Shown in pieces: positions 33,443-43,700 of a stretch of 64,000 nucleotides of DNA (position 1 is its first letter; every line of letters begins with the position of its first letter). The notes beneath the pieces are model-generated. The model saw only the letters and a list, made by a program, of their open reading frames with translations, searched no databases and had not been told where the DNA came from. The DNA is from Corynebacterium uterequi. GTDB lineage: Bacteria > Actinomycetota > Actinomycetes > Mycobacteriales > Mycobacteriaceae. The stretch is from the NCBI RefSeq assembly GCF_001021065.1, contig NZ_CP011546.1:1984001-2048000 (forward strand), written 5' to 3'. A program made the position numbers and the translations under genes.

Positions 33443-35930
33443 GGCGGTCCTCCTCGCCTGCGGTGAACTCGGGCATCCCCGTCCGCGGCATTTCCGTGGT
33501 CTCGTCCTGCGACGGCGCGGGGCTCTCGGCGTGATCCGGCTTCTCGTGGTCCGGGAGCTGGAAGCCGACGAGCGTCTCATCGCCGACGGTGTAGTTCTTC
33601 ATCCCGGGGTGCTCCCGGCTGGTGGGCTCGCTCGGAGGTTGCGCGGGTGCCTGCGTAGGCGTGTGCACAGGCGGCTGCGAGGGCGGCTCGGCTGGCTGGG
33701 CTCCGGGCTGCGCCTCGGGCTGCGTCGGCTGGGCGTAGGGGTTCGCCGACGACGTAGCGTCGTCCCGCTTAACCGGAGGCCAGCCCGGCACCGTCCAATT
33801 CGCCGGCGGTGGGGTCCCTTCGTAGCGAGGGATCTGCAGGTTCTCCGTAGCCTGGCCGGCGCTGCCTTCATCCGGGCGGTGGTGCCGGCCCCGGCTCAAC
33901 GCCTGGTTCGCCTCGGCCGCCGCTTTCTCTTCCTGCCGCTTCGCCCGCGCCGCCCGGGAGGCCTCCAACAGGCTAAAGCGCTTTGGCGGCTCTTCGCCGC
34001 GCTCGATCGCCAGCTCCACCGGGGTCTTCACCGGTTCCCGACCCAGCTGCCGCGGGAAGCGGGTGGGCTCGGTGGGGAAGATGTCGCCCACGGGTTCGGG
34101 GTCGATGTCGTCGAACAGCGCCTCTAGGTCAGGACGGCGCAGGGTCTCCTTCTCCAGCAGCTTCGACGCCAGCGCGTCGAGGTGATCCCGGTAGCGGCTG
34201 AGGATGTCATAAGCCCGGCGGTGCGCCGAATCCAGCAGGTAGGCCACCTGTTCGTCGATGCGGTGGGCAATCTCCGGGGAGTAGTCCAAGGATCCGCCCC
34301 CACCGGTCATGGCGAAGGGATCGCCGTCTTCGCGCCCGTACTTCACCGCGCCGATCGACGGGGCCATGCCGTACTCAGTGACCATGGCGCGGGCGATCTT
34401 GGTGGCTTGCTCGATGTCGGCGGACGCACCCGTCGTCGGCATGCCGAAGACCACCTCCTCCGCCGAGCGGCCGCCCATGGCGAACACGAGGCGGGCGTAC
34501 AGCTCGGAAAGGTTGTACATGCCCTTGTCGTCTTCCTGGGCCGTCATGGCGTGCCCGCCGGTGCGCCCCCGGGCGAGAATCGTCACCTTGTACACGCGCT
34601 CAATGTCCTTGAGCGCCCACGCCGCCAGCGTGTGGCCGCCCTCGTGGTACGCAGTGACGCGCTTTTCATCCTCGGAAATGATCTTGGAGGAGCGCCGCGG
34701 ACCGCCGATCACGCGGTCGGTGGCTTCCTCGAGGGCGTCGGCGGTGATGATGTTGCCGCCGATGCGGGCGGTGAGCAGCGCCGCCTCATTGACCACGTTG
34801 GCCAGGTCCGCGCCAGACATGCCGGCGGTGCGCTTAGCGAGGGCGTCGAGGTCAGCGTCGGGCCCCATGGGCTTGCCCGCGGCGTGGATCTTGAGGATCT
34901 CCTGCCGGCCCTTCAAATCCGGGTTCGTGACCGGGATCTGCCGGTCAAACCGGCCCGGCCGCAGCAGCGCCGGGTCGAGGATGTCCGGGCGGTTCGTGGC
35001 GGCGATGAGGATGACGCCTTCCCGATCACCGAAGCCGTCCATCTCAACGAGGAGCTGGTTGAGGGTCTGCTCGCGTTCGTCGTGCCCGCCGCCCATGCCG
35101 GAGCCGCGCTGCCGGCCGACGGCGTCGATCTCGTCAATGAAGATGATGCACGGGGAGTTTTCCCGCGCCTGTTTGAACAGATCGCGCACCCGGGAGGCAC
35201 CAACGCCGACGAACATCTCCACGAAATCGGAGCCGGAAATGGTATAGAAGGCGACCCCGGCCTCGCCCGCCACCGCGCGCGCCAGCAGCGTCTTACCGGT
35301 GCCGGGAGGGCCGTAGAGCAGAACGCCGCGGGGAATCTTCGCACCCAGCTTCTCGTAGCGGGAACCGTCCTGGAGGAAGTCGACGACCTCTTGGAGCTCG
35401 TCGACGGCCTCGTCGGCGCCGGCGACATCCGCGAAGGTATTGGTCGGCATGTCCTTCGTCAGCTGCTTTGCCTTATTACCGCCGATGCCGAACATGCCGC
35501 CGGCGCCGGACTGCATCCGGGACATGAGGAAGAACAGCAGGCCAAACAACACCAGCATGGGCAGCAAGAAGCTGACCATGGACAACAGGAAGGAATCCTT
35601 AGTCACGTTCGTGGCGAAAGTCGACGCATCCGAGGCGGCGACCGCGTCGAACACCTGCGGGGTAGCCCGCGCCGGGTACTGGGTGATGATCTCCTCGACA
35701 CCCTCACGCTTGTCCACCGTGATAGGCTCGCGCAGCTCAAGGCGAAGCTGCTGTTCACGATCGTCGATCTGTGCCTTGTCGACGTTGTTTCGCTCCAGCT
35801 GCTCCAAGGCCACCGACGTCTCCACCCGCTGGAAACCGCGGGTGGGGTCCGTCAACGAGGAGATGACGAAGAGGGAGACCAGCATGATGGCCGCGAGCAC
35901 GCCGAGTTGCAGGATTCGCTTGTTCTTCAT
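33429..35930 (-). CDS. ftsH: ATP-dependent zinc metalloprotease FtsH
   Basis: An 833-aa membrane protease that degrades misfolded membrane and regulatory proteins. Two membrane helices flank an outer domain (residues 7-25 and about 115-135). The AAA domain has Walker A GPPGTGKT near 210 and Walker [11 protein letters not shown], and the second region of homology follows. The zinc motif HEGGH lies near 430. After about residue 640 a long, Pro/Gln/Glu-rich tail follows ([20 protein letters not shown] and similar), ending in a charged segment. FtsH of E. coli is about 640 aa, so the extra 190 residues are a disordered extension common in corynebacteria but very long here. Confidence 0.96.
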   Translation of the reverse strand: MKNKRILQLGVLAAIMLVSLFVISSLTDPTRGFQRVETSVALEQLERNNVDKAQIDDREQQLRLELREPITVDKREGVEEIITQYPARATPQVFDAVAASDASTFATNVTKDSFLLSMVSFLLPMLVLFGLLFFLMSRMQSGAGGMFGIGGNKAKQLTKDMPTNTFADVAGADEAVDELQEVVDFLQDGSRYEKLGAKIPRGVLLYGPPGTGKTLLARAVAGEAGVAFYTISGSDFVEMFVGVGASRVRDLFKQARENSPCIIFIDEIDAVGRQRGSGMGGGHDEREQTLNQLLVEMDGFGDREGVILIAATNRPDILDPALLRPGRFDRQIPVTNPDLKGRQEILKIHAAGKPMGPDADLDALAKRTAGMSGADLANVVNEAALLTARIGGNIITADALEEATDRVIGGPRRSSKIISEDEKRVTAYHEGGHTLAAWALKDIERVYKVTILARGRTGGHAMTAQEDDKGMYNLSELYARLVFAMGGRSAEEVVFGMPTTGASADIEQATKIARAMVTEYGMAPSIGAVKYGREDGDPFAMTGGGGSLDYSPEIAHRIDEQVAYLLDSAHRRAYDILSRYRDHLDALASKLLEKETLRRPDLEALFDDIDPEPVGDIFPTEPTRFPRQLGREPVKTPVELAIERGEEPPKRFSLLEASRAARAKRQEEKAAAEANQALSRGRHHRPDEGSAGQATENLQIPRYEGTPPPANWTVPGWPPVKRDDATSSANPYAQPTQPEAQPGAQPAEPPSQPPVHTPTQAPAQPPSEPTSREHPGMKNYTVGDETLVGFQLPDHEKPDHAESPAPSQDETTEMPRTGMPEFTAGEEDRHGRH

Positions 35931-36034
35931 TCGCTCTTTCCGATTAAACCGAGGCTAATTCAGCCCAGTCTAGAGCGCGTCAAGCACCTGTGTCAGAAGC
36001 GGGGGCTGGTTGCGCCCCGCCGGGATCGTAGCGC

Positions 36035-36619
36035 CTATTCGGAGTAGACGCGCGGGTGCAGCAGACCCACGTAAGGAAGGTCGCGGTAGCGCTCCGCGTA
36101 GTCCAGCCCGTAGCCGATGACGAACTCGTTGGGAATGTCGAAGCCGACGTCGAGCAGCTCCACGTGCGCGGTCTGCACCTCAGGCTTACGCAGCAAGGTG
36201 ACCACGTTGAGGGACTTCGGGTGACGCCCGGAGAGGTTCTTGATCAACCAGCTCAGGGTGAGGCCGGAGTCGATGATGTCCTCGACGATGAGAACATTCT
36301 TGCCCTCGATGTCCCGGTCCAGGTCCTTGAGGATGCGGACCACGCCCGAGGAGGACGTCGCGTTGCCGTAGGAGGACACCGCCATGAACTCGATCTGGGA
36401 AGGGATGCTCAGGCTGCGAGCAAAGTCAGTGAGGAAGAGCACCGCGCCCTTGAGGACGCACACGAGCAGCAGGTCCTCGGGCTCGTCGCGGTACATGTCC
36501 GAGACCTTGTCCGCCATCTCCTGGATGCGGGCGCGCAGCTGCTCCTCATTAATAATGATGGCTTCGATGTCGTCGCCGTAACGATTCGGCGGAACGTTAT
36601 AGTCCTTGTGGTCGTGCAT
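36035..36619 (-). CDS. hpt: Hypoxanthine phosphoribosyltransferase
   Basis: A 194-aa purine salvage enzyme that makes IMP or GMP from hypoxanthine or guanine and PRPP. The PRPP-binding loop is [14 protein letters not shown], the N-terminal [12 protein letters not shown] contributes to the pyrophosphate site, and the purine-site loop is [19 protein letters not shown]. It begins 4 nt after tilS, so the two form a unit, followed by ftsH after about 100 bp. Confidence 0.96.
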   Translation of the reverse strand: MHDHKDYNVPPNRYGDDIEAIIINEEQLRARIQEMADKVSDMYRDEPEDLLLVCVLKGAVLFLTDFARSLSIPSQIEFMAVSSYGNATSSSGVVRILKDLDRDIEGKNVLIVEDIIDSGLTLSWLIKNLSGRHPKSLNVVTLLRKPEVQTAHVELLDVGFDIPNEFVIGYGLDYAERYRDLPYVGLLHPRVYSE

Positions 36620-36623
36620 AGTG

Positions 36624-37640
36624 CTAGCGAAGCCCTTCCCTTGAATTCTGATCCAGCATGTACTGATCCTGGCGAATCACTGTAAGTCTGCCACCAATTC
36701 GCCGGACTTCCAACCGCCTACGCCCAGCCGCGTCGACGACGCCTCCGGCGGCCACACCGCCTTGTCCGTGGTAGTCAACGACCAGCCGATCCACCCCGTC
36801 AAGTACCGGCGCGGTGACCGCCAGGCCCTGCTGACGCAGCCACGCCACCAGCCGACGACGCCGCAGCGGCTCCGGCTGGGCGGCAAGGGTCGCACAATCA
36901 TCAGTGGGGGCGCCGGCGAGCTGGTTGAGTAGGGCGTCGTCGGCCGCCGCCAGGCTCGCGGCGCGCGCCAACGGCTCCACCGCGTCCCCGCCCACCACCT
37001 CCCCGAGGTGCGGGATCGTGTCCTGGCGCAGGCGCACGCGACGGAAGGCGGGGTTGCCATTGTGGGGGTCCTGCCAGTAGCTGATCCCGAGTTCCAGACA
37101 CGCCCCGACGGTGTCTGCTCGGCGCACGCCCAACAGCGGCCGGTGCAGGCAGCAGGCGTCGTCGGCGGCCGCGAAGGGCTTCGCCGCCATCCCGGTGGCC
37201 CGGCCGCGCAGCGCGCTGAGCAGCAGCGTTTCCGCCTGATCCTCCATGGTGTGGGCGACGGCGAGCGGCACACCCCGAGCCCGGGCGTGCTCCCACAACA
37301 CCTGGTAGCGGACCTTTCGGGCGGCGGCTTCCATCCCTTCCGCGGTCCGCGGAATGTCCACGGCCACCACCGTCGCCTCGGCGCCGAGTTGCCGGGCGGT
37401 TCGTGCGGCCTGGCGGGCCACCTCGGCCGAACCGGGCTGCAGCTGATGGTCGACGATCACCGCGAACACTTGGGAATGCTCAGCCAACAGTGCGGCGGTC
37501 AGCGCGAGCGAGTCAGCACCGCCGGAGAGGCCGACGACAACCTCCGGGTGGGCCTGGGCCAGCGGGCGAACCGCCCGTCGACAGGCGAGGAAGTGAGGGC
37601 TCCGGCGAGGGTAGGCCACCCGCAGCAGCGAGGAGGTCAC
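36624..37640 (-). CDS. tilS: tRNA(Ile)-lysidine synthase
   Basis: A 338-aa enzyme that adds lysine to C34 of tRNA-Ile(CAU), giving it AUA specificity. The ATP pyrophosphatase PP-loop SGGADSLAL is at about residues 39-47, and [15 protein letters not shown] and [20 protein letters not shown] follow as in the family. The start is GTG at 37640, overlapping the dacB stop (GTGA). Order dacB-tilS-hpt-ftsH is conserved in the group. Confidence 0.95.
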   Translation of the reverse strand: MTSSLLRVAYPRRSPHFLACRRAVRPLAQAHPEVVVGLSGGADSLALTAALLAEHSQVFAVIVDHQLQPGSAEVARQAARTARQLGAEATVVAVDIPRTAEGMEAAARKVRYQVLWEHARARGVPLAVAHTMEDQAETLLLSALRGRATGMAAKPFAAADDACCLHRPLLGVRRADTVGACLELGISYWQDPHNGNPAFRRVRLRQDTIPHLGEVVGGDAVEPLARAASLAAADDALLNQLAGAPTDDCATLAAQPEPLRRRRLVAWLRQQGLAVTAPVLDGVDRLVVDYHGQGGVAAGGVVDAAGRRRLEVRRIGGRLTVIRQDQYMLDQNSREGLR

Positions 37641-38935
37641 CAGGCCCGCAGCTCGGAAGCGAAGACGTCGAGGGCGCCTCGACCCGCGTCAATCGCGGAG
37701 CCATTGGACAACAGCGCAAAGTTGTACACCTGGCCGGACTCCCCGATGACGGTTCCGACGAGTGCGTTCGTGCCGGTCAGCGTGCCCGTCTTCGCGCGAA
37801 CGTAGCCTCGCCCGGGCAGCTGCTCGTAGCGGTCCTGCAGCGTGCCGACGCCGTGGGCCACGGGAAGCATCCCCACCAGCGGCCGCAGCTCGTCACCACT
37901 AGTGGCGGCGGTGACGATCCCGGCCAACAGGTCCGGGGTGATGAGATTGCCTTCACTGAGCCCGGAGCTGTCATAGGTGGTCACCGACGCGGTGGGCAAC
38001 CCAGCCTCGGCGAGGACAGCCAGGGTGGTATCGGCCGCACCCTGGCCCGTGGGTGCGGCGCCACGAGCGAGGGCGACCTCGCGGCCGATGGCCTCAGCCG
38101 CCACATTGTCGGACCAGCGCAGCATGTCCTGCATACGGATGGCCAGCGGCTCGGACTCGGTGGTGCCGAGCACCTCCGCGCCGGCCGGGGCGGGACCGGT
38201 ACCCACGTTGACCGCGCCGAGGCGAGTGGCCAGGGCCTGCGCGACGTCGAGGGCCGGGGTGTGGCTGCGCGGAACGTCGCCCGTCGCGGCGCCGAGGCGG
38301 CCGCCGTTCATCATCGCCGGCTGCAAAGGGGCGACGTAACCGCCGTCGACGTTGCCCGGATCCCAGCCTTCGAGCTGCTCCGGGCCCTGCCACACCGAGG
38401 TGTCGATCAACACGGTGTCGATGGGTTCGTTACCGGTGGCCTCCGCGACCTCGGCGGCGAGGGCATCGAGCTGAGCGTCGTCCAGCCACACGTCGCCGGC
38501 GGCCTTGATGACGACGCTTCCCGCAACGTCGCCGCGCACGACGTCAGTCGTCACCGTCGACGTCGGGTCAAGGGTTAGGATGGCGGCCGCCGCCGTGAGC
38601 AGCTTCGTCGCACTTGCTGGAGTCAACGGCTGGTCCGACTGCTGCTGCCAGATGACATCACCCGTGCCGGCATCCACCACGACGCCGTGCAAGTCGCCCA
38701 ACGCCGGGGCAGCCGCCAACTCGCTCAGGCGCTGCGCCAGCATCGCCCGATCCACCTGGGTGGTGCCGAAACCGGAGGGCATGGCCACCGTCTCCGGCAT
38801 GGCGACAACATAGGGCGCGGCGTGGCTGAGATTGCCGTACCGAGCCTGGGCATACACACCGACGGCCGCTACCCCGGCCACCGCCACGGCAAGCACCGCG
38901 GAGGCGCCGGCCACGATTTTCTTTCCAGCTTTCAT
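37637..38935 (-). CDS. dacB: D-alanyl-D-alanine carboxypeptidase/endopeptidase (PBP4, S13 family)
   Basis: A 432-aa periplasmic peptidoglycan hydrolase with a signal peptide (residues 1-30, IVAGASAVLAVAVAGVAAVG). The penicillin-binding motifs are in order: SxxK as SATK in LTPASATKLLTAAAA, SxN as SDN in MLRWSDNVAAEAIG, and KTG in VRAKTGTLTGT. Overlap with tilS by GTGA shows an operon. It trims or cleaves stem peptides during wall growth. Confidence 0.93.
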   Translation of the reverse strand: MKAGKKIVAGASAVLAVAVAGVAAVGVYAQARYGNLSHAAPYVVAMPETVAMPSGFGTTQVDRAMLAQRLSELAAAPALGDLHGVVVDAGTGDVIWQQQSDQPLTPASATKLLTAAAAILTLDPTSTVTTDVVRGDVAGSVVIKAAGDVWLDDAQLDALAAEVAEATGNEPIDTVLIDTSVWQGPEQLEGWDPGNVDGGYVAPLQPAMMNGGRLGAATGDVPRSHTPALDVAQALATRLGAVNVGTGPAPAGAEVLGTTESEPLAIRMQDMLRWSDNVAAEAIGREVALARGAAPTGQGAADTTLAVLAEAGLPTASVTTYDSSGLSEGNLITPDLLAGIVTAATSGDELRPLVGMLPVAHGVGTLQDRYEQLPGRGYVRAKTGTLTGTNALVGTVIGESGQVYNFALLSNGSAIDAGRGALDVFASELRAW

Positions 38936-39049
38936 CGTCGAGTAAGCCTAGTGCCTTCGCGGGCTGAACCGTCCGACGGGCGCGGCAGCCCGGGTAGGAT
39001 GTGAGGTGATTCTTTTGTCTCACTGTTGTTTAAGGAGCAAGACACCGCC

Positions 39050-39526
39050 ATGAAGGTTGAAGTCACTATCGAGATCCCCAAGGGCTCGCGCAACAAGTAC
39101 GAGGTCGACCACGAGACCGGCAAGGTCCACCTGGACCGCTACCTCTTCACCCCGATGGCCTACCCGGCGGACTACGGCTACATCGATCACACCCTCGGCG
39201 AAGACGGCGACCCGCTCGACGCGCTCGTCATCCTGCCTGAGTCCGTCTTCCCCGGCGTGGTCGTCGGCGCCCGCCCGATCGGCGTGTTCAAGATGACCGA
39301 CGAGGCCGGCGGCGACGACAAGCTGCTCTGCGTCATCGACGACGTTCGCTACGAGGGCTACCAGGACATCACCGATGTCTCCGACTTCGTCAAGGACGAG
39401 ATCGAGCACTTCTTCGTCCACTACAAGGACCTGGAGCCCAACAAGGAAGTCACCGGCTCCGGCTGGGGCGACAAGGCCGAGGCCGAGAAGATCCTCGCCG
39501 AAGCCATCGAGCGCTACCAGGGCTAG
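39050..39526 (+). CDS. ppa: Inorganic pyrophosphatase
   Basis: A 158-aa family I pyrophosphatase that hydrolyses PPi and drives biosynthesis forward. The substrate-site residues are in [13 protein letters not shown], the metal-binding signature is [10 protein letters not shown], and [20 protein letters not shown] follows. The ATG at 39050 matches the conserved family start, with AAGGAG 12 nt upstream. It is divergent from dacB, as in mycobacteria. Confidence 0.96.
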   Translation: MKVEVTIEIPKGSRNKYEVDHETGKVHLDRYLFTPMAYPADYGYIDHTLGEDGDPLDALVILPESVFPGVVVGARPIGVFKMTDEAGGDDKLLCVIDDVRYEGYQDITDVSDFVKDEIEHFFVHYKDLEPNKEVTGSGWGDKAEAEKILAEAIERYQG

Positions 39527-39536
39527 CCTTCCTTTT

Positions 39537-39573
39537 CCGTGCGGCGGGTTGTCCTGCCGCACGGCGGCTTTAG
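39537..39573 (+). terminator. Terminator after ppa
   Basis: CCGTGCGGCGGG pairs with the sequence ending GCCGCACGG (39556-39564) around a TTGT loop, a stem of about 12 bp with one wobble. Only a short TTT follows, so termination may be incomplete. Confidence 0.55.
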
Positions 39574-39615
39574 CCCTCGCACCCCAACTCCGGGGTACGA
39601 GGAGAGAGGAATCGG

Positions 39616-39621
39616 TAGCCT
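39616..39621 (+). promoter_or_regulatory. -10 box of a probable leaderless rhodanese promoter
   Basis: TAGCCT, 8 nt before the ATG at 39630. It fits TANNNT, and no ribosome site intervenes. Confidence 0.35.
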
Positions 39622-39629
39622 GGGGCGGC

Positions 39630-39923
39630 ATGAAACACGTAACCGTTCATGACGTTCCTTCCGACGCTGTCCTCATCGATGTCCGCGAACCCGACGAGTA
39701 CGCCGAGGCCCACGCCGCCGGCGCCATCAACATTCCCTTGAGCACTCTCCCGGAGCGTGCGGACGAGGTTCCCGCCGACGGCGACGTCTACCTCATCTGC
39801 AAGGCTGGTGGGCGTTCCGCGAAGGCCGGCGAATACCTGGAGCAGTCCGCTGGTCGAGCCAACCTCATCAACGTTGACGGTGGCACCGATGGGTGGCTCG
39901 CCGCTGGCTTGCCGACCGGCTAG
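39630..39923 (+). CDS. Rhodanese-like sulfurtransferase domain protein
   Basis: A 97-aa single-domain rhodanese. The entry motif VLIDVREPDEYAEAHAAGAI is near the N-terminus and the active-site loop is LICKAGGRSAKA, with the catalytic Cys followed by a six-residue loop. NVDGGTDGWLAAGLP ends the domain. It is expected to carry persulfide sulfur between partners, but no partner gene is next to it. The start is chosen from the -10 box upstream and the lack of any rhodanese residues before it. Confidence 0.85.
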   Translation: MKHVTVHDVPSDAVLIDVREPDEYAEAHAAGAINIPLSTLPERADEVPADGDVYLICKAGGRSAKAGEYLEQSAGRANLINVDGGTDGWLAAGLPTG

Positions 39924-39931
39924 GCACTCGC

Positions 39932-40190
39932 TCAGGCTGGGGCGCTGAGCACTCCGAGGTTGTGGAGGTGAAGCAGGGGTCTGAACCCTCCCGCCTCCAC
40001 TAGGGACCTGGCTATGTGGTGGGTGAGGTATCTCAGCCCCATCGCGATACAACGCAGGTGCTCGAGGTGTGCTCTTGATCGCCTCCATCGGCGCGTTCGA
40101 CGAGCCTGGATGATCGAGGTACGCCGTGATGTCATCCCTGCGCCGAGTCTCCGTACACCCCACCAGGCGCTGATGCACCTTTCAGGCCAC
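39932..40190 (-). pseudogene. ISL3-family transposase remnant (C-terminal end)
   Basis: Two minus-strand frames together give the end of an ISL3-type transposase: DDITAYLDHPGSSNAPMEAI in one frame and HLEHLRCIAMGLRYLTHHIA, then RSLVEAGGFRPLLH, in the next. A one-base shift near 40078 joins them. The intact family reads YFDHPGTSNGPTEAxNGRLE at this point, so the fragment carries substitutions as well as the frameshift. No upstream catalytic part and no inverted repeats were found. It is an old insertion scar next to the ppa/rhodanese end of the conserved backbone. Confidence 0.72.
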
Positions 40191-40349
40191 CACAGCACGA
40201 TCACCCAGGACAACTCCTCATTGTCGTGCGGACTTCAATACAAGAAAACCATCCTTGACCTGGCACACCCTCGAGACTTCTACACCGTCTTAGATTATGA
40301 TTCAGATCACATAAAAGTGACCCGGCCGGGTCAGATTTTACTCTTTTAC
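40191..40349. other. Intergenic AT-rich stretch
   Basis: Sequence between the transposase remnant and the promoter of the small membrane protein. It is AT-richer than its surroundings and holds no open frame with a ribosome site. It may be part of the decayed insertion element. Confidence 0.4.
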
Positions 40350-40378
40350 TTGACCGCGACCCACTCCCCTCTTAGCTT
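40350..40378 (+). promoter_or_regulatory. Promoter of the small membrane protein gene
   Basis: TTGACC (40350-40355) and TAGCTT (40373-40378) with an exact 17-bp spacer, the best -35/-10 pair seen in this part of the window. The leader to the ATG at 40452 is about 65 nt and ends with AGGAGG. Confidence 0.55.
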
Positions 40379-40451
40379 GAAACTAGACCGGTGGGATCGA
40401 TCATCACAGCCGCCGACCAGTGTCCCCAGTAGGAGGAAAGGGTGATTCATC

Positions 40452-40646
40452 ATGAGCCTAGGACGCAAGATACTTCTCATTTCTCTAGGGTCTAACATCG
40501 CTTTTCTCTGCCTGGTGAGCGCGATTGTTGAACTCGTAGCATTTCCCGAGATCCCTTGGTGGATTGCCATAGGCAATGTCGTCGTTTTTCTTGCCTGTTC
40601 CTACATAGTTTTCACGACTATCGCGTCTTTGCCCGCCGAGCCGTAG
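40452..40646 (+). CDS. Small two-helix membrane protein, hypothetical
   Basis: A 64-aa hydrophobic protein with two predicted membrane helices (ILLISLGSNIAFLCLVSAIV and WWIAIGNVVVFLACSYIVF) joined by a short loop FPEIP. AGGAGG stands at 40431-40436, 15 nt before the ATG, which is long; the in-frame stop at 40443 excludes any earlier start. It has its own promoter and stands alone between the transposase remnant and the NRPS-like gene. I do not recognise the family. Confidence 0.55.
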   Translation: MSLGRKILLISLGSNIAFLCLVSAIVELVAFPEIPWWIAIGNVVVFLACSYIVFTTIASLPAEP

Positions 40647-40740
40647 CCACTGACCGAGCCTTCATCCCTGGTCCTTCCTAATGAAAATCTTGCGGGAGTG
40701 ATGCCGCGGCCCCACACAGCCCACCGCCTCTGCACCTGCC

Positions 40741-40746
40741 TACAAT
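40741..40746 (+). promoter_or_regulatory. -10 box of the NRPS-like gene (leaderless)
   Basis: TACAAT ends 8 nt before the ATG at 40755. No ribosome site lies in between, so transcription should begin at about the start codon. An in-frame GTG at 40749 is too close to the box to be the start. Confidence 0.45.
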
Positions 40747-40754
40747 GCGTGAGC

Positions 40755-43700
40755 ATGGATAGCCGCACTCCGCCTACGCCTCCCGGCCTCGAAGCCGGCG
40801 GCGAGGCGGCCGCAGACTCCGTCGTTACCCACGAGGTCCCGCCGCAGTTCGCCGCCGGCGAAGACGCACCCGATCCGCGCACGCTCATCGACATCCTCAC
40901 CGCCACCGCCCACCGCTTCCCCGGTGCGGCGGCCATCGACGATGGCTCCGTTATTACCTATGCCGAGCTCCTCGACCACATCACCGAGGAAGCCAGGCGT
41001 TGGCGCGCCGCCGGAGTTCGCCCTGGCGACCGGGTGGGTATCCGGATGCAGAGTGGGCACAAGGAGCTGTATCTGGCGATTCTCACAACCTTGGCCGCCG
41101 GTGCGGCCTACGTGCCGGTGGACGCCGATGATCCCGAGGAGCGTGCCGAGTTGGTCTTCTCCGAGGCCAGCATCGACGCCCTGTGCACCGACGACGGTCT
41201 GCAAGCCCTTCGCCGCTACCCCTCCGCGGAGCCCACTCCTCTCACCGAGGACGACCAGCTTGACGGCCCCTCCCCCGAGGACGACGCGTGGATTATCTTC
41301 ACCTCCGGTTCGACGGGCACGCCGAAGGGCGTGGCGGTGACCCATCGCAGCGCGGCGGCGTTCGTCGACGCCGAGGCGGGGCTCTTTCTCCGGGATCACC
41401 CCCTCGGCCCGGAGGACCGGGTGCTGGCGGGCTTGTCCGTCGCTTTCGACGCCAGTTGCGAGGAGATGTGGCTGGCTTGGCGCCACGGCGCGTGCCTGGT
41501 TCCGGCGCCGCGCAGCCTGGTGCGCTCGGGCATGGACTTGGGCCCGTGGTTGATCCGGCGGGATATCACCGTCGTGTCTACGGTCCCGACGCTGGCTGGG
41601 CTGTGGCCGGCGGAGGCGCTGGACAATATTCGCCTGCTCATCGTCGGCGGGGAGGCGTGCAGCCAGGAGCTCGTCGATCGCCTGGCCACGAGCGATCGGG
41701 AGATGTGGAACACCTACGGCCCCACAGAGGCGACCGTCGTCGCGTCTGCGGGGCGGCTGTACCCCGGCATGGAGGTCGGTATCGGCCTGCCGCTGCCTGG
41801 TTGGGATCTCGCGGTGGTGGACGCCGATGGCAAGCAGGTCGGCGTCGGTGAGATCGGAGAGCTCATCATCGGCGGGGTGGGCTTGGCTCGGTACCTGGAC
41901 CCGGTGAAGGACGCCGAGAAGTACGCACCCGCGCCAGCGCTCGGCTGGTCGCGGGCGTATCGTACCGGGGACCACGTCCGCTTGGAGATCGAGGGCTTGT
42001 ACTTCGTGGGCAGGATCGACGACCAGGTGAAGATCGGCGGCCGGCGCATTGAGCTCGGGGAGGTGGAGGCGGCCGTCGCCGCGCTGGATAACGTTTACAA
42101 TTCGGCGGTCGCGGTGCAGACCACCGGGGGTAACCAGAAGGTGCTGGTCGGGTACGTATCGCTGACCGACGCCGCGAGCGGGTTTGACCATGACGCCGCG
42201 CACGCGCGTCTCGCCGAGTCGATGCCGGCGGCGCTCGTTCCCCGGATCTGTGTGCTCGACGAGCTGCCCGTGCGCACGTCGGGGAAGGTGGACAAGGACG
42301 CCCTGCCGTGGCCGCTGCCCGACGTCGGCGTCGCAGAGGAAGCACAGCTCAGCGACACCGAGGCGTGGCTAGCCGGGCTGTGGGTAGCGACCTTAGGCGT
42401 GAGCGTCGACGGGCCCGACGCCGACTTCTTTTCCCTCGGCGGCTCCTCGTTGTCCGCGGCGGTGCTCATTGGCGCGATTCGCTCCCGTGTGCCGACGGCC
42501 GCGGTGCGTGACCTTTACGACCATCCTCGCCTCGGCGCGCTGGCGCACCGGCTGGAGGACATCGCTGCTGCTACCGGGGCCCGCACGGACCGGGGGCGCC
42601 GACGCGCGCAGCCGCCCCGGCGCGTGGCCCGGGTCCCGGGCAGAACTCGGGTGGTCCAATCTCTGCTGCAAGTGGTGTTCATGAGTGTCTACGCCGTTGC
42701 CCCGCTGGGGTGGCTGCTGATGCTCAATAACATCGCCGGGCTCATGGGCGCGAGCTGGGCAATGCCGGCGCCGTGGTGGCTCGTGACGGCGATCATTATC
42801 GTCGCCGGTACTCCGGCAGGTCAGGTGCCGCTCGGCGCGCTGGGCGCTCGCCTCATTACCCGCGGTATTTCCCCGGGCGAGTACCCGCGCGGGGGCCGCG
42901 TCCACCTGCGGCTGTGGGCGGCGGAGCGGTGGGCGGACGTCACCCGCTCGCGGGAGATCGCCGGGGCCACGTGGGTGAACAACTACGCCCGTTTGCTCGG
43001 GGTGTCGGTGGGTAAGGGCGTGGACCTGCACTCCTTGCCGCCGGTGACCGGATTGCTGTCACTGGGCAACCATGCCGCCGTCGAGCCGGAGGTGGACCTG
43101 CGTGGGTACTGGATCGACGGCGACGTGGTGCGCGTCGGCCGGATTTTAATTGGGGCCAACGCGCGCGTTGGCGCCCGGTCGACGCTGCTGCCCGGCACAG
43201 TCATTGGCGCCAGCGCGCACGTCGAGGCCGGATCCACCGTCACTGGGGGCACACCGGTGAAACCCGGCGCACGGTGGTCCGGTTCCCCGGCGAAGAAGGT
43301 GGGCCGTTCCAAGCACCGCTTCCCGGAGCATCACCCGGCGCGGCGCCCGCACTGGGTGTGGATCTACGGCCTGACGTCGCTGCTTCTGGCGGCTCAGCCC
43401 CTGGTCGCCGCTGGCGCCGGGGTGGCGGCCGTGGTGGGGCTTGTCGGCGCCGTCGACGGGGCTGACACCTCGTCGTCGCTGTACGCCGGGGTGTTGCTCT
43501 TCGCGCCGGTCGGCGGGCTGGTCGCCTTCGCGGTTCACGCGCTCACCACCTTCGTGGGGGTGCGCGCGATGAGCGTCGGCCTGCACCCCGGGGTGGCCCC
43601 TGTGCGTTCCCGGCGTGGGTGGCAGCTGTGGACCATCACCCGGCTCATGGATGATGCCCGCTCTGCTCTCTTTCCGCTCTACGCCAGCCTTCTCACGCCG

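Noticed and set aside
40014..40445. 143-codon open frame on the plus strand
   Set aside because: It lies antisense to the ISL3 remnant and runs across the promoter of the small membrane gene; no start signal.
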